From: Gleimia europaea ACS-120-V-Col10b
GTDB taxonomy: Bacteria; Actinomycetota; Actinomycetes; Actinomycetales; Actinomycetaceae
NCBI RefSeq assembly: GCF_000411155.1
Contig: NZ_KE150266.1
Location: 248,001 to 312,000 of the forward strand
Direction: 5' to 3'
Length of the DNA: 64,000 nt
The notes beneath the pieces were generated by a model. That model had not been told where the DNA came from. It ran no database searches and saw only the letters and a program-made list of their open reading frames with translations. How positions within the stretch are numbered: the stretch's first letter is position 1; every line of letters begins with the position of its first letter. Made by a program: the position numbers and the translations under genes. Below, piece by piece: positions 1-8,960 of this stretch.

Positions 1-1
1 T

Positions 2-1945
2 GCGGGCAAACTTGGCGAGGGAGTCGGTCAGCTCTCTGCTGGCGCGCGGGAGCTCGCCGAGGGAACGGCGCAACTAGCGGCGGGCCTAAACCAGCTGTAT
101 GGCGGTGCGGGCGAACTTTCAGGTGGTGTAGGCCAATTGCGCGGTGGCGTGGACCGGCTCGCAGATGGCGCCGACCAACTCGCCGCAGGCACCAAGCAAC
201 TTCGCGACGGATTTGTGGGCACACCGGGCACTCTCGGCTTGAAGTCCGGTATCGATCAGTTGGAACGCAGCGTGAATGAGCCGGGCGGGCTTGCGGAAGG
301 AACGAGGCAACTGGCCGACGGATCCAAGCAACTTAGCGATGGCATAGACCAACTTGTGGAGGGCTTGAACCAGGTGCTCGAACCTCTCTCAAGGATTGAG
401 AATGCAATCCCTGAAGGCGCGCTTGATAACGTTCCCTCCTCGGCGGAGATCTCTAGCGAGGTTGAAAAGATCCGCGACATTATCAAAGACTCGCAAAACT
501 TGCTCGATTACGTGCGTGGACTTATATACGGTACGGATGCGAACGTAGGAGCACTCCCCCGCCTCAAGGAGATTGTTGCCCAGTGTGACGCAGTACAAAC
601 GCCGCAATACTGCACTTTGCTTGCCGGGGCTGTTGCTGACCTTGAGAATGCCGTTGCAAATATTCCCCAAAATGATCCCAACTTGGATCAAGCGCTGGCT
701 AAGCTCAATGAACTACTTACTCAGTCGGGCATGAATGAGCTCGTCGATCAGATTGTGGAGGTCACTGCTCGCATAGAGGCATTGGTGAAACAGCTACAGG
801 ATGCCGGTGGCTTTGCCGGAATCAGTGCGGATCTGGAGAAGCTTCGGGAGGGCGCAAGCCAGTTAGCTGCGGGCACCGCGCAGTTGGCCGACGGGGTGAA
901 CGGTACGCCAGGTAGCCTCGGCATGTCTCAGGCTCTGGCCCAGCTGGCCGATGGTGCGGCCAAACTTCAGGAGGGGCTAGATGGATCGCCAAGCCAGCTC
1001 GGCCTCGTGGATGGTGCGGGTCAGCTTGCCGGCGGTCTCAGGCTCCTAAAGCCTGGCCTCATCCAGCTGGAGGACGGTTCTTGGCAACTGGCCGAGGGCG
1101 CGGGGCAAAGCGCTAGCGGAGCTGACCAGCTGGCGGCGGGAACGGATCAACTAGCCGGGGGCACCGGCGAGCTCTATGCCGGTATCGGCCAGCTAATAGA
1201 TGGAACGTCGCGGTTTGCCTCCGAACTCGAGGGCGGTGCCGAGCAGGTGCCCAGCTACACGGACGCCCAACGCACGCGCATCGTGAATGTGGGGGCGATC
1301 CCCATCCGATCGGAGGACGCGGCCCTGTACAAGACAAGTGAGGCTAACACGTTATTTCCGTGGGCGGCGGCGATAGTGCTGTGGCTGGGAGCGTTCGCAA
1401 CGTATCTGGCTATGCCGGGGCTACGCAGGCGAGAACTGGCATCTTCCTTGCCACCGCTACGCGTGGCGTGGAACTCGCTTCGCCCGGCGCTAGGATTCGC
1501 ACTTGCACAAGCCATTGGTGTTGCGATTATCGCTAGCCTCTTTGGTGTTTCCCCAAAGCGCCTGGTTGCAACCTCGATCATGATGATCATAGGCGTGGTG
1601 TCTTTCACCGCGATTAACCAAGCTCTCCTCGCCGTGTTTGGAGCGCGGGTTGGACGCATCGTGGCACTACTATTCCTTGTTGTGCAGGTAGTTTCTCTTG
1701 GCGGAATAATTCCGATCCAGACCGCGCCAGGAGCCTTCCAGCTTATTTCTGGTCTGTTGCCGCTTTCTGCCCTCACGGATGGTCTGACCCACACCGTAGT
1801 GGGAGGTAATCTGACCAGCATTTTGGGTACTGCTATCCCCCTGCTTCTTTGGGGTCTAGCTACCTTCTTGTTCTCAGTGATCGCAGCGAAAAAGGCGCGC
1901 AGTTTGGGCGTGTCCCAAATTCGGCGCCAATACGCCGATAGTTAA
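2..1945 (+). CDS. YhgE/Pip-family membrane protein, 3' part (5' end outside window)
   Basis: The frame is open from base 2, so the start lies upstream of the window; about 647 residues are visible. The first 375 or so residues are a long extracellular-type region rich in repeated heptad-like units of the form QLAxGxxQLxxG, which is typical of YhgE/Pip proteins and suggests a long helical or coiled-coil stalk. Two such repeat blocks flank a central non-repetitive part (around bases 420-840). The last 200 residues hold five or six hydrophobic segments resembling an ABC-2 type membrane domain. The family includes the phage infection protein Pip and EsaA-like proteins of type VII secretion, but no secretion partner is visible here, so the role is left open. 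The gene converges on the MerR gene with a shared hairpin between them. Confidence 0.8.
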   Translation, partial: AGKLGEGVGQLSAGARELAEGTAQLAAGLNQLYGGAGELSGGVGQLRGGVDRLADGADQLAAGTKQLRDGFVGTPGTLGLKSGIDQLERSVNEPGGLAEGTRQLADGSKQLSDGIDQLVEGLNQVLEPLSRIENAIPEGALDNVPSSAEISSEVEKIRDIIKDSQNLLDYVRGLIYGTDANVGALPRLKEIVAQCDAVQTPQYCTLLAGAVADLENAVANIPQNDPNLDQALAKLNELLTQSGMNELVDQIVEVTARIEALVKQLQDAGGFAGISADLEKLREGASQLAAGTAQLADGVNGTPGSLGMSQALAQLADGAAKLQEGLDGSPSQLGLVDGAGQLAGGLRLLKPGLIQLEDGSWQLAEGAGQSASGADQLAAGTDQLAGGTGELYAGIGQLIDGTSRFASELEGGAEQVPSYTDAQRTRIVNVGAIPIRSEDAALYKTSEANTLFPWAAAIVLWLGAFATYLAMPGLRRRELASSLPPLRVAWNSLRPALGFALAQAIGVAIIASLFGVSPKRLVATSIMMIIGVVSFTAINQALLAVFGARVGRIVALLFLVVQVVSLGGIIPIQTAPGAFQLISGLLPLSALTDGLTHTVVGGNLTSILGTAIPLLLWGLATFLFSVIAAKKARSLGVSQIRRQYADS

Positions 1946-1956
1946 AAGAACGCGGA

Positions 1957-2001
1957 CAAAAAGTTGTGGGTGGAAACAGGAAAGCTGTTCCACCCACAAC
2001 T
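1957..2001 (-). terminator. Intrinsic terminator of the MerR operon
   Basis: A 14-bp stem (1962-1975 with 1988-2001) extends inward with one bulge. On the minus strand it is followed by five T residues. It sits between two convergent genes and may also slow transcription arriving from the YhgE side. Confidence 0.8.
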
Positions 2002-2012
2002 GTCGAAGCGTT

Positions 2013-2570
2013 TTAAGAAGCGTTACGGCGGGCGCGCCTAGCCTTCGCAAGCTCGTCTTCAACCGGTAGAATCGGCTCGGCCTCTTCGCTGGGAAGCTCT
2101 GCCAAAGATCCCTCGATCTCGCGCCAGACGTGACCAACCGCAATGCCGAACACGCCCTGGCCGCCTTCAATCAGGTCGATCATTTCATCTCGCGAGCGGC
2201 ACTCGTAAACCGAAGCGCCATCGCTCATCAGCGTAATCGATGCGAGGTCATCCACTCCCCTGTCTTTCAAATGAGTGACAGCGGTACGGATCTGCTGTAG
2301 CGACACGCCAGTGTCCAAAAGGCGCTTCACAACCTTCAAAACGAGGATGTCGCGGAAAGAATAAAGCCTTTGTGAGCCCGAACCCTGGGCGGTGCGAATA
2401 GATGGTTCCACGAGTCCGGTGCGTGCCCAGTAGTCGAGCTGGCGGTACGTGATGCCAGCTGCTTGGCAAGCGATGCGGCCGCGGTAGCCGGTTTCGGGTG
2501 TGATGTGCGCGAGGACGTCGCCAAACAGCATGCCCTGCCGGGCCTCGGCAGCTCCATTATCTGCTATCAA
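2013..2570 (-). CDS. MerR-family transcriptional regulator (Rv1830-like position)
   Basis: A 185-residue protein with an N-terminal winged helix-turn-helix (about residues 28-95; ITYRQLDYWARTGLV is the recognition part) and a C-terminal region rich in acidic residues. It is the last of three linked regulators (FHA, MerR, MerR), the same arrangement as mycobacterial garA-Rv1828-Rv1830, where the second MerR is linked to growth control. The start is TTG at 2570, preceded by GAGGAG at good spacing. A 15-nt inverted repeat lies 101 bp upstream (2671-2685), so it may be transcribed and autoregulated on its own. The bifunctional nuclease gene often found between the two MerR genes is absent here. 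Confidence 0.85.
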   Translation of the reverse strand: MIADNGAAEARQGMLFGDVLAHITPETGYRGRIACQAAGITYRQLDYWARTGLVEPSIRTAQGSGSQRLYSFRDILVLKVVKRLLDTGVSLQQIRTAVTHLKDRGVDDLASITLMSDGASVYECRSRDEMIDLIEGGQGVFGIAVGHVWREIEGSLAELPSEEAEPILPVEDELAKARRARRNAS

Positions 2571-2670
2571 CTGAGTATCTCCTCGCGACTATTAGGTTGA
2601 TGGTCAAACTGAGATCAACGCTAGATCGGAATAGGCGCGGCGTCAATGAAACGCGCGGCGTGCCTTACCT

Positions 2671-2685
2671 TCAAGTTTAACTTGA
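2671..2685. promoter_or_regulatory. Inverted repeat, likely MerR-type operator
   Basis: TCAAGTT T AACTTGA is a perfect 7+7 inverted repeat in the 138-bp gap between the two MerR genes. The half-site matches the kind of palindrome MerR-family proteins (for example SoxR) bind between promoter elements. Being upstream of a MerR gene, autoregulation is a reasonable inference. No clear -35/-10 pair was identified around it. Confidence 0.5.
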
Positions 2686-2708
2686 GACTATTTTGTTATC
2701 GAAACGGT

Positions 2709-3455
2709 CTAACTATCTGAAAGCTTATCAATTGCCAACCGCAAAAACTCCCTATGCAAATCGGCTGTAAGTTCTGCAAGCTCCGCACTTTTTGCTCGCG
2801 CCCGCTCAATGTCAGAAGCGCGATTGCGCGCGCGAAGCGGTTGCGCGGTAGTGTCGATGAGATCCGCATGCCTCTCGGCAGCCTGTCGTACCGTGCGCAG
2901 GTTTCGCGGGTTGATCCCCTCGTTGCGGATCTGGAGCAGAAGTCCAACTACCTTGACCGACTTTGCCGGGAAATATCCGCTGAGGTCCGGTGAAAGCAAG
3001 CCCAGGGTGGTGAACTCTTCGATCTCTGTTTTTGACGTGCCCGTGAGGTCACAGAGTTCTCGAAGTGACACGTGTTCGCGGGCGGGAGCTTTGGTGACTC
3101 CCTTGTCGGATACGACGCGTGCGGTGGGCACCCGTTCGATTTCGTGGCCCGCGTCGAGCGCGGCAAGTTGCTCGCGGATAACGCGAAGTGGGCGGTACGA
3201 GTCGCGTTGCTCGGTCAAAATGAAGCGCAGGCGCTCAATATCTGCGCTGGAGTATTTGCGATAACCAGATTCAGTGCGTTCAGGTTCGAGCAGGCCTTCG
3301 GACTCAAGATAGCGGACTTTAGACACGGTAAGGGCAGGAAACTCAGGTTTTACCTGCTCGGTCACCTGCCCAATAGAGAACCTCGCCTCATGAGAAACAT
3401 CACGCGGCCAGGTTATTGGTGTCTCATTTTCTAAACGGAGTTGTTTCGCGTTCAT
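2709..3455 (-). CDS. MerR-family transcriptional regulator (Rv1828-like)
   Basis: A 248-residue protein. Residues 26-95 form a MerR winged helix (FSIGQVTEQV, then KVRYLESEGLL and YRKYSSADIERL). A second helix-turn-helix-like segment lies near residues 130-150 (SLRELCDLTG), as in mycobacterial Rv1828. The start overlaps the stop of the FHA gene by 4 bases (ATGA), so the two are translationally coupled. The GarA-MerR linkage is conserved across Actinobacteria. Confidence 0.88.
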   Translation of the reverse strand: MNAKQLRLENETPITWPRDVSHEARFSIGQVTEQVKPEFPALTVSKVRYLESEGLLEPERTESGYRKYSSADIERLRFILTEQRDSYRPLRVIREQLAALDAGHEIERVPTARVVSDKGVTKAPAREHVSLRELCDLTGTSKTEIEEFTTLGLLSPDLSGYFPAKSVKVVGLLLQIRNEGINPRNLRTVRQAAERHADLIDTTAQPLRARNRASDIERARAKSAELAELTADLHREFLRLAIDKLSDS

Positions 3456-3892
3456 GAAGCTTTGTTCGACGGATGGTATGTGAGGCGGTACTTGCCAACT
3501 TGCACTTCATCACCCGTGTGGAGCTGCGCACTTTCGGTGCGTTCACGGTTCACGTACGTCCCGTTCAATGACCCGGAATCGCGCACAATGAAGCCCCCAT
3601 CAACCGCGCGGAATTCGCAGTGGCGGCGCGAAACCGTGACATCGTCGAGGAAAATATCCGCTTTGGGGCTTCTACCTGCCGTGGTCACTTCTTTGTCGAG
3701 GAGGAAACGGGCACCGGAGTTTGGGCCACGCTGCACGATGAGGAGCGCCGAACCATACGGAAGCGCATCTACCGCAGCTTGATCGGCAGGGGAAAGCGGC
3801 CGGCGGGTAAACGACTCTGCTGGTTCACTAGGCGTGTCCAATGCGCCAAAAATGGCGGTTTCATTGGGATCTGGCGTGTTGTTTGGGCACAT
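3452..3892 (-). CDS. GarA/OdhI-like FHA-domain protein
   Basis: A 146-residue protein with a single FHA domain over about residues 55-140: GRSPKADIFLDD and TVSRRHCEF, then DSGSLNGTYVN, carry the phosphothreonine-binding Arg, Ser, His and Asn positions. The family (GarA, OdhI) controls 2-oxoglutarate dehydrogenase and glutamate metabolism through an N-terminal phosphothreonine. Here the N-terminal motif reads NETAIF (residues 10-15), so only one Thr is present instead of the usual ETTSVF pair. The ATG at 3892 is chosen because AAGGAG lies 6 nt before it; a longer TTG start at 3910 would place that site inside the gene. It is upstream of, and coupled to, the MerR gene. Confidence 0.88.
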   Translation of the reverse strand: MCPNNTPDPNETAIFGALDTPSEPAESFTRRPLSPADQAAVDALPYGSALLIVQRGPNSGARFLLDKEVTTAGRSPKADIFLDDVTVSRRHCEFRAVDGGFIVRDSGSLNGTYVNRERTESAQLHTGDEVQVGKYRLTYHPSNKAS

Positions 3893-3976
3893 CGCCTTCT
3901 CCTTCGGCAACGGGGATCGAATTTCTATCTTCCAAGTTTAGTTCTGTTGGCAGAAGTTATCCACCACAGTGAAACG

Positions 3977-4702
3977 CTAGTCTACGGGCTTAGCGTAACG
4001 GTATGTTTTGGGGGTTACAGTGCTGTTAATCTCGATGTTTTCAACACGCGTTATCTGTACCGTCGCGTCGGCTGCGCGCAATTGCGAAGTGGCGCCGCGG
4101 GCAATGTCCAGTGCCGGCTGTATCGTGTCCGCATCGCCAATTACCTTCCACACGTATGGAGCTGTCAGCTCCGTTCCAGACAGGCTCAACACGCCGTTTT
4201 CATCAGCGGTTATATACGAGGAGGCCACAACTCGGTTACCGTTTAATTCGATAGCTTCAGCACCCGAGTTACGAAGTTCTCCAAGCATGGTGACAAACTT
4301 TTGGGCCGGAATCGGACCACCGCCCTGTTTCACAATGATTACGAGGCCGGGCCCGTGAACCGGTGTGGTGCCTCCCAGGATGCGGGCAAGCTCGCGCTCC
4401 TTCTCAGCTGCTTCAACGGCGGCTTGACCTTGCGAATGGGCGGACTGGAGTTTGTAAATTTGGTCGGTTAGTTCGGCTTTCTCATCACGTAGTTGTGTCT
4501 CAGCGTCGGTCAGCTGGTCCAGAAGCAAAACCAACTCGTCTTCGTTAAGCCCATCTAAGGGATCTGAACGCTGAATCTTAATTTGGGCCACGAACGCGAA
4601 TCCCAGCGTGAACAGGAGCACACCAATGAGCAGATGAATGGGGCGAAACCTCACTGTGAGCAGGTCACGCAGGCGGCGTTTAGATAGGTCTCTTTCTTTC
4701 AC
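3977..4702 (-). CDS. DUF881-family membrane-anchored protein
   Basis: A 241-residue protein with one membrane segment at about residues 23-45 (HLLIGVLLFTLGFAFVA), a coiled-coil stretch (about 60-100) and the DUF881 domain after it (GPGLVIIV, then AEAIELNGNRV). The DUF881-Sbp-DUF881 trio next to garA is conserved in Actinobacteria and is thought to act at the membrane, possibly linked to division or envelope, but no biochemical role is firmly known. Start is GTG, 2 bases after the sbp stop. Confidence 0.85.
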   Translation of the reverse strand: MKERDLSKRRLRDLLTVRFRPIHLLIGVLLFTLGFAFVAQIKIQRSDPLDGLNEDELVLLLDQLTDAETQLRDEKAELTDQIYKLQSAHSQGQAAVEAAEKERELARILGGTTPVHGPGLVIIVKQGGGPIPAQKFVTMLGELRNSGAEAIELNGNRVVASSYITADENGVLSLSGTELTAPYVWKVIGDADTIQPALDIARGATSQLRAADATVQITRVENIEINSTVTPKTYRYAKPVD

Positions 4703-4704
4703 TT

Positions 4705-5037
4705 TTATGCCCCGAAAATATGCCTGCGGATGGCTGCCGCGTTAGAGAAGATACGGATGCCAAGAACAACCACGATTGCGGTGGTCATGGCGGCTCCCAC
4801 GCCCAGTTGCGCGCCGATCAAAACCAGAAGGGCAGCAATAAGAACATTCCAGAAGAACGAGATAATGAACACGCGGTCAGAGAACTTGCCTTCAAACCAG
4901 GCTCGTGCCCCACCAAGGAGAGCATCCATAGCTGCGACAACGGCAATAGGCAGGTACGGCTGTAGCGCGTAAGGAATCGTCGGGTCAAGAAGAATACCAA
5001 GGATGATGCCGAGCACTAGGCCAAGTATTGCGATCAT
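4705..5037 (-). CDS. sbp: Small basic protein (DUF1290/Sbp)
   Basis: A 110-residue membrane protein with about three hydrophobic segments (MIAILGLVLGIILGILL; YLPIAVVAAMDALLGG; LIAALLVLIGAQLG). It matches the Sbp/DUF1290 family in length and in the GGARAWFEGKFSD segment. It overlaps the upstream DUF881 gene by 4 bases (ATGA) and is followed 2 bases later by the second DUF881 gene, so all three are one translational unit. Confidence 0.87.
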   Translation of the reverse strand: MIAILGLVLGIILGILLDPTIPYALQPYLPIAVVAAMDALLGGARAWFEGKFSDRVFIISFFWNVLIAALLVLIGAQLGVGAAMTTAIVVVLGIRIFSNAAAIRRHIFGA

Positions 5038-5861
5038 TGCGGCTCCTGTTGAACGATCTCAGTAAGGTTCACGTTGCGGACGCCGGCGGGGCGCAACGCG
5101 ATTTTTTCTTCCGATTGGATGGATGTCTTGATTCCGTATTTTGAGTCCAGTGTAGACAGATAGGTCGCTACCCCACCGGATCTTAGCTGCAGTTCTAAGG
5201 ACTCGTCGTCTCCGATGGCGCGGATATTGTACGGCGCAACTACCGGTTGGAAATTAACCAAGATGGCGCTACCTGCGGTACGTACGGCCGTAGTGGGCCC
5301 CACACGCACGCCGTTTATCTCCACGCCCTCGGCGCCGCCCGCCCACAGCGCGTTGATGATAAAACGAAGGTCGGTATCCAAAACGCGCTCAATTGATTCT
5401 GCTCCCTCGCGCTCGCTAACCGTCACGAGGACACCGCTACCTTCGATCGCATCCAACTGCGCATTTTGCTGCGCCGGCTGGTCGGCCGTCACCGTATTCT
5501 TGAGGCCGGCGGATAGGAGTGCGATACGAGCGGCGTCCTCAGCGTTTTCAACTTCGAGCTGATTAACAATTTCTTGCTGTCGGGCAACCTGCTCACTCAG
5601 ATTGGCGCGCGTTTTCTCCTGCGTGGTTTTGTGTCCCAGCAGGTTTTTCACCGCGACGGTTACCCCAAACGCTAAGGCAATAGCTAGTACGAGGGCGATG
5701 AGGGTCTCAAATGGGCGCCGTCGCCCTCTTTGCAGCGCCGATTCGGTTCCCACACCGTAGTTGAGCGGGTCGAAGAGGAGTTCACCCAGCAGTGAGGACG
5801 ACTCTGCAAACGCTCGATCATCCGCGGACGCGCGGCTAACCGGATCTACTTGGTCAGCCAT
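5034..5861 (-). CDS. DUF881-family membrane-anchored protein
   Basis: A 275-residue paralogue of the protein at 3977-4702. A cytoplasmic N-terminus of about 48 residues precedes a membrane segment (LIALVLAIALAFGVTVAV), then a coiled coil (about 80-110) and the DUF881 domain (GSGVLVTVSE; GAEGVEINGVRV). Start ATG at 5861 lies inside the last codons of pepN (16-base overlap). AGGA stands about 11 nt upstream. Confidence 0.85.
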   Translation of the reverse strand: MADQVDPVSRASADDRAFAESSSLLGELLFDPLNYGVGTESALQRGRRRPFETLIALVLAIALAFGVTVAVKNLLGHKTTQEKTRANLSEQVARQQEIVNQLEVENAEDAARIALLSAGLKNTVTADQPAQQNAQLDAIEGSGVLVTVSEREGAESIERVLDTDLRFIINALWAGGAEGVEINGVRVGPTTAVRTAGSAILVNFQPVVAPYNIRAIGDDESLELQLRSGGVATYLSTLDSKYGIKTSIQSEEKIALRPAGVRNVNLTEIVQQEPQ

Positions 5862-8416
5862 TTGGTTTGAATCCTGAAGCTACGTTCCAAATTATCTGCG
5901 GCTTCACGCATGAGACGCACGAGCGCAGGCGGTGCGCTTTCGTTTGCACTGATCCACCACGACGCCATGTAGCGAAGCGCAGCGGCCTCTTCGGGGCGGT
6001 TAGCGTCAATCACACGCGGGTAGGCGCCGGCAACGAAGCGCCGGCCCATGCCAATCGTGTGAGAGTTCCAATACTGACCAGCAAGGTCGAAAAAGTCGCC
6101 CGCGAAACCGGTGGCGTCATGACCGATTGCCCCAGCGCTGAGACCGGCAAGGATCGCACTCATCTTTTCGTTAGCTAAATCTTCTTCCAAAATGCGCGTC
6201 CACGCTTTTTGTCGCTCGATTCGCCCCGGAAGGGCGGAAATGGCCTGGAGGGCAAATACTTCGGCTTCGCCAGAGGGATCGGCTTGCAAATGGAGTGCGA
6301 TGTCTTTTCTAGTGATCGCACCGAGCGCAGCAAGAGTGATGCGGGCCCGCCAGGCAAGGTTTGGCCCAACCGTTAAAAGCGGCGAATTTGCGGACTCGAG
6401 GTCGCGCAGGAACTGCATCTGGTCATCAGTGGGCGATCCAGCTATGTTCAATGCACGAGTTGCCGCAACCGCCCATTCACGCTTGCGATCTTGGGACTGG
6501 GAGCGCCCGATCGCGTCGATCGCGTGGTTGGCAAAACGCTTCGCCTCGATTTTTCGCTCCGGCGTCGCCATGTAGTACAAAAGGGCATCGAGAGCGTTCG
6601 CGATGAGGTCGCTAGCAACCGCGTCATCGTTTTCAGCTGGCACCTGTTCGGCCACCGCATTAACGTAGTCGCGCGGGTTTAATCTTGCCCCTCGCACGCC
6701 GGCCCACAGTGCAGACCACACCACTGCGCGGGAGGTAGCATTCGCAATCGTAGACACGTATCGAAGCGCCGTGCTTACCTCGTTCTCATCGAGTTCGACA
6801 AGTGCATAAGTTAGGTCATCATCATTTGCTAAGACGAGGTCGTAGTCACCCTGCGCGGCGAGCGTGAGAGTACGTCCGGCGAGCGTAACCTCCTCCAGCC
6901 TCGTGCGCACCAACGCGTCGCCCTGCAACTCGTAGAAGCCGACATTCACCCGGTGTGGGCGCAAAGCAGGCTGCCCGCTAATCGCGTCGATCGACTCCTG
7001 TTCGAGCATGAACCCGCCTTCACTGCGCTTAACCCGCAGGGTTGAGGGGCCGGCAGTTTCCAACCATGCCCGAGCCCAATCTTGCAGGTTATCGCGATCT
7101 GAGGCTTCCTGAAGAGCGCAGAGGAAGTCCTGCATCCGAGTTGCACCAAACGCGTGCTTCTGGAAGTATTCACGCGCTCCGGTGAAGAACGCTTCCTTTC
7201 CTACGTAGGCAACCAATTGCTTGAGCACTGCCGCGCCCTTCGCGTAGGTAATGCCGTCAAAGTTGTTCTTCGCGGCCTCCACGTCGGGAATATCCGCTGC
7301 GATCGGGTGCGTGGTGGGGAGCTGGTCCTGCTTGTATGCCCATTCTTTGCGACCCGAAGCAAACGTGGCCCACTCGGTTTCAAATTCCGTGTTCTCGGTC
7401 AGTCCCATGGAACCCTGGTTGTCCGCAAACGATTCCTTGAGCCACAAGTCATCCCACCACTGCGGCGTTACGAGATCCCCAAACCACATGTGACACATCT
7501 CGTGGAAAATAACGTTGGCGCGAGATTGCCGCGCTGCCCTGGTTGGGGTGTCGCGAGAAATCATCTTTTCGTTAAAAGTGACGCACCCGGGGTTCTCCAT
7601 TGCCCCAAGGTTGTATTCGGGGACAAAAACCTGATCGTACTTCCCCCACGGGTACGTGAAGCCGTAATGCTCGTGATAAAAGTCCAAACCCTGGCGCGTT
7701 AGCGTCAAAATATCTTTGGCGTCCAGGTATTGCGACAGTGAAGCGCGGCAGTAAACACCCAGGCTAATGTCGGTGTTGCCCCCATCGCCCGCTCCCCCGC
7801 TCCACTTGCCACCATCAACGCGAGCGTAAGGGCCGGCAACCACCGCAGTGATGTATGACGATAGCGGCGGGGTGCGCATGAACGTCACCTCTGCGAAGGC
7901 ACCATCTAACGTGCGCGACTGCTCGGGCTGGTTAGATAGAACGATCCATTCCGAGGGGGCCTTGACCCGGAACTGCCACCGAGGCTTCAGATCCGGCTGG
8001 TCAAAGCACGCCCACGCGCGGCGTGCGTCAGTGGGTTCAAACTGCGTGTACAAGTAGGTGGAGCCGTCCTCGGGATCAACGTAGCGATGCAACCCTTCCC
8101 CGGTGGTTGAGTACTTACAATGGGACTCAATTTCCAGGCTCACAGGGCGCCCGGTTGGAAGATCATTTACTACAACCCGCGTATCTGTCACCTCAAAGTT
8201 TGCGGGCATTCCATCAACTCGCACCGCCTCAACATTGTGGGCAACAAGATCGACAAAAATGGACGGAGATTTGGTTTGAAAACGGATCGTCGATTTCGAG
8301 TAGAAGGCGACATCATTTGATATCGCGTTTGCGAGGTCAACGTACACGTCAATCTCATCCGGTATTACATTGGCGCTGCGATCCAGTGCCTCTTCACGGG
8401 TCAAAGTCTCCACCAC
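5846..8416 (-). CDS. pepN: Aminopeptidase N (M1 zinc metallopeptidase)
   Basis: An 856-residue cytoplasmic aminopeptidase. The substrate-binding motif GAMEN (in NLGAMENPG), the zinc motif HEMCH and the downstream third ligand in WLKESFAD are all present in the usual order, followed by the long helical C-terminal domain (ERAP1-like) of actinobacterial PepN. Length is normal for the family. The start is one of two adjacent GTG codons with only a weak ribosome-binding site, so it could begin a few codons later. It is the first gene of the minus-strand run into DUF881. Confidence 0.95.
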   Translation of the reverse strand: MVETLTREEALDRSANVIPDEIDVYVDLANAISNDVAFYSKSTIRFQTKSPSIFVDLVAHNVEAVRVDGMPANFEVTDTRVVVNDLPTGRPVSLEIESHCKYSTTGEGLHRYVDPEDGSTYLYTQFEPTDARRAWACFDQPDLKPRWQFRVKAPSEWIVLSNQPEQSRTLDGAFAEVTFMRTPPLSSYITAVVAGPYARVDGGKWSGGAGDGGNTDISLGVYCRASLSQYLDAKDILTLTRQGLDFYHEHYGFTYPWGKYDQVFVPEYNLGAMENPGCVTFNEKMISRDTPTRAARQSRANVIFHEMCHMWFGDLVTPQWWDDLWLKESFADNQGSMGLTENTEFETEWATFASGRKEWAYKQDQLPTTHPIAADIPDVEAAKNNFDGITYAKGAAVLKQLVAYVGKEAFFTGAREYFQKHAFGATRMQDFLCALQEASDRDNLQDWARAWLETAGPSTLRVKRSEGGFMLEQESIDAISGQPALRPHRVNVGFYELQGDALVRTRLEEVTLAGRTLTLAAQGDYDLVLANDDDLTYALVELDENEVSTALRYVSTIANATSRAVVWSALWAGVRGARLNPRDYVNAVAEQVPAENDDAVASDLIANALDALLYYMATPERKIEAKRFANHAIDAIGRSQSQDRKREWAVAATRALNIAGSPTDDQMQFLRDLESANSPLLTVGPNLAWRARITLAALGAITRKDIALHLQADPSGEAEVFALQAISALPGRIERQKAWTRILEEDLANEKMSAILAGLSAGAIGHDATGFAGDFFDLAGQYWNSHTIGMGRRFVAGAYPRVIDANRPEEAAALRYMASWWISANESAPPALVRLMREAADNLERSFRIQTKWLTK

Positions 8417-8571
8417 TTCAGTGTATCGAAGGCGATGACTAAACCGTTACTGACGTGACTCGATCCTTGCACCAACGGGAAATGCAGGCAGTTTAGGGCA
8501 TACCCCACATCCGTCCGCCCGATTAGGCATGTGCACAGCGATTAAGTTAGAATCGTTGTTGCTGAAAAGCA

Positions 8572-8645
<74 letters not shown>

Positions 8646-8652
8646 CGATGTG

Positions 8653-8690
8653 AATCCCGCGACAATGTTAGTCATGTCTCGGGATTTTTT
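8653..8690 (+). terminator. Intrinsic terminator after tRNA-Pro
   Basis: AATCCCG (8653-8659) pairs with CGGGATT (8680-8686), with an inner GACA/TGTC stem, followed by a run of T residues to 8690. Confidence 0.85.
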
Positions 8691-8735
8691 CACATCTATC
8701 CCCTCAATTACGGCGTCTTTGTAGATTGGTGTGCC

Positions 8736-8918
8736 ATGGCTGGTCGCGGCGTAGTAGTTTCACTTCTCTCCTCGGTCATGTTTGCGGGTATCGCACTCTT
8801 AGCTGGCCATCTGCCAGCCTTGTCGGGCGGGCAAATTTGGGCGTGGCGGATCGTGCTTACAGTTCCAGGTATCCTCTTTCTTCTTGCTGTTAGCGGCCGT
8901 TATTCCCATCCCCAGTGA
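8736..8918 (+). pseudogene. Remnant of a RarD/EamA-type permease gene (N-terminal fragment only)
   Basis: Sixty residues with two hydrophobic segments. The pattern SLLSSVMFAG, then IWAWRIVLTVP and LFLLAVSG, resembles the first 55 residues of RarD-type drug/metabolite transporters (typical length about 290-300). The frame then stops, and only 42 bases separate it from the end of the convergent der gene, so the remaining 240 residues are missing. There is no good ribosome-binding site. The rest of the 8646-8960 stretch holds only the tRNA terminator. It could be a genuine small two-helix protein, but decay of a permease gene next to a tRNA fits better. Confidence 0.5.
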
Positions 8919-8960
8919 GCGGAACAAAGACAGCTAGGCCGATCCAGGCTCCACAAAATG

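Noticed and set aside
2..1250. Apparent DNA tandem repeats
   Set aside because: The periodicity comes from the protein repeat; codons differ between units, so it is not a DNA-level repeat array.
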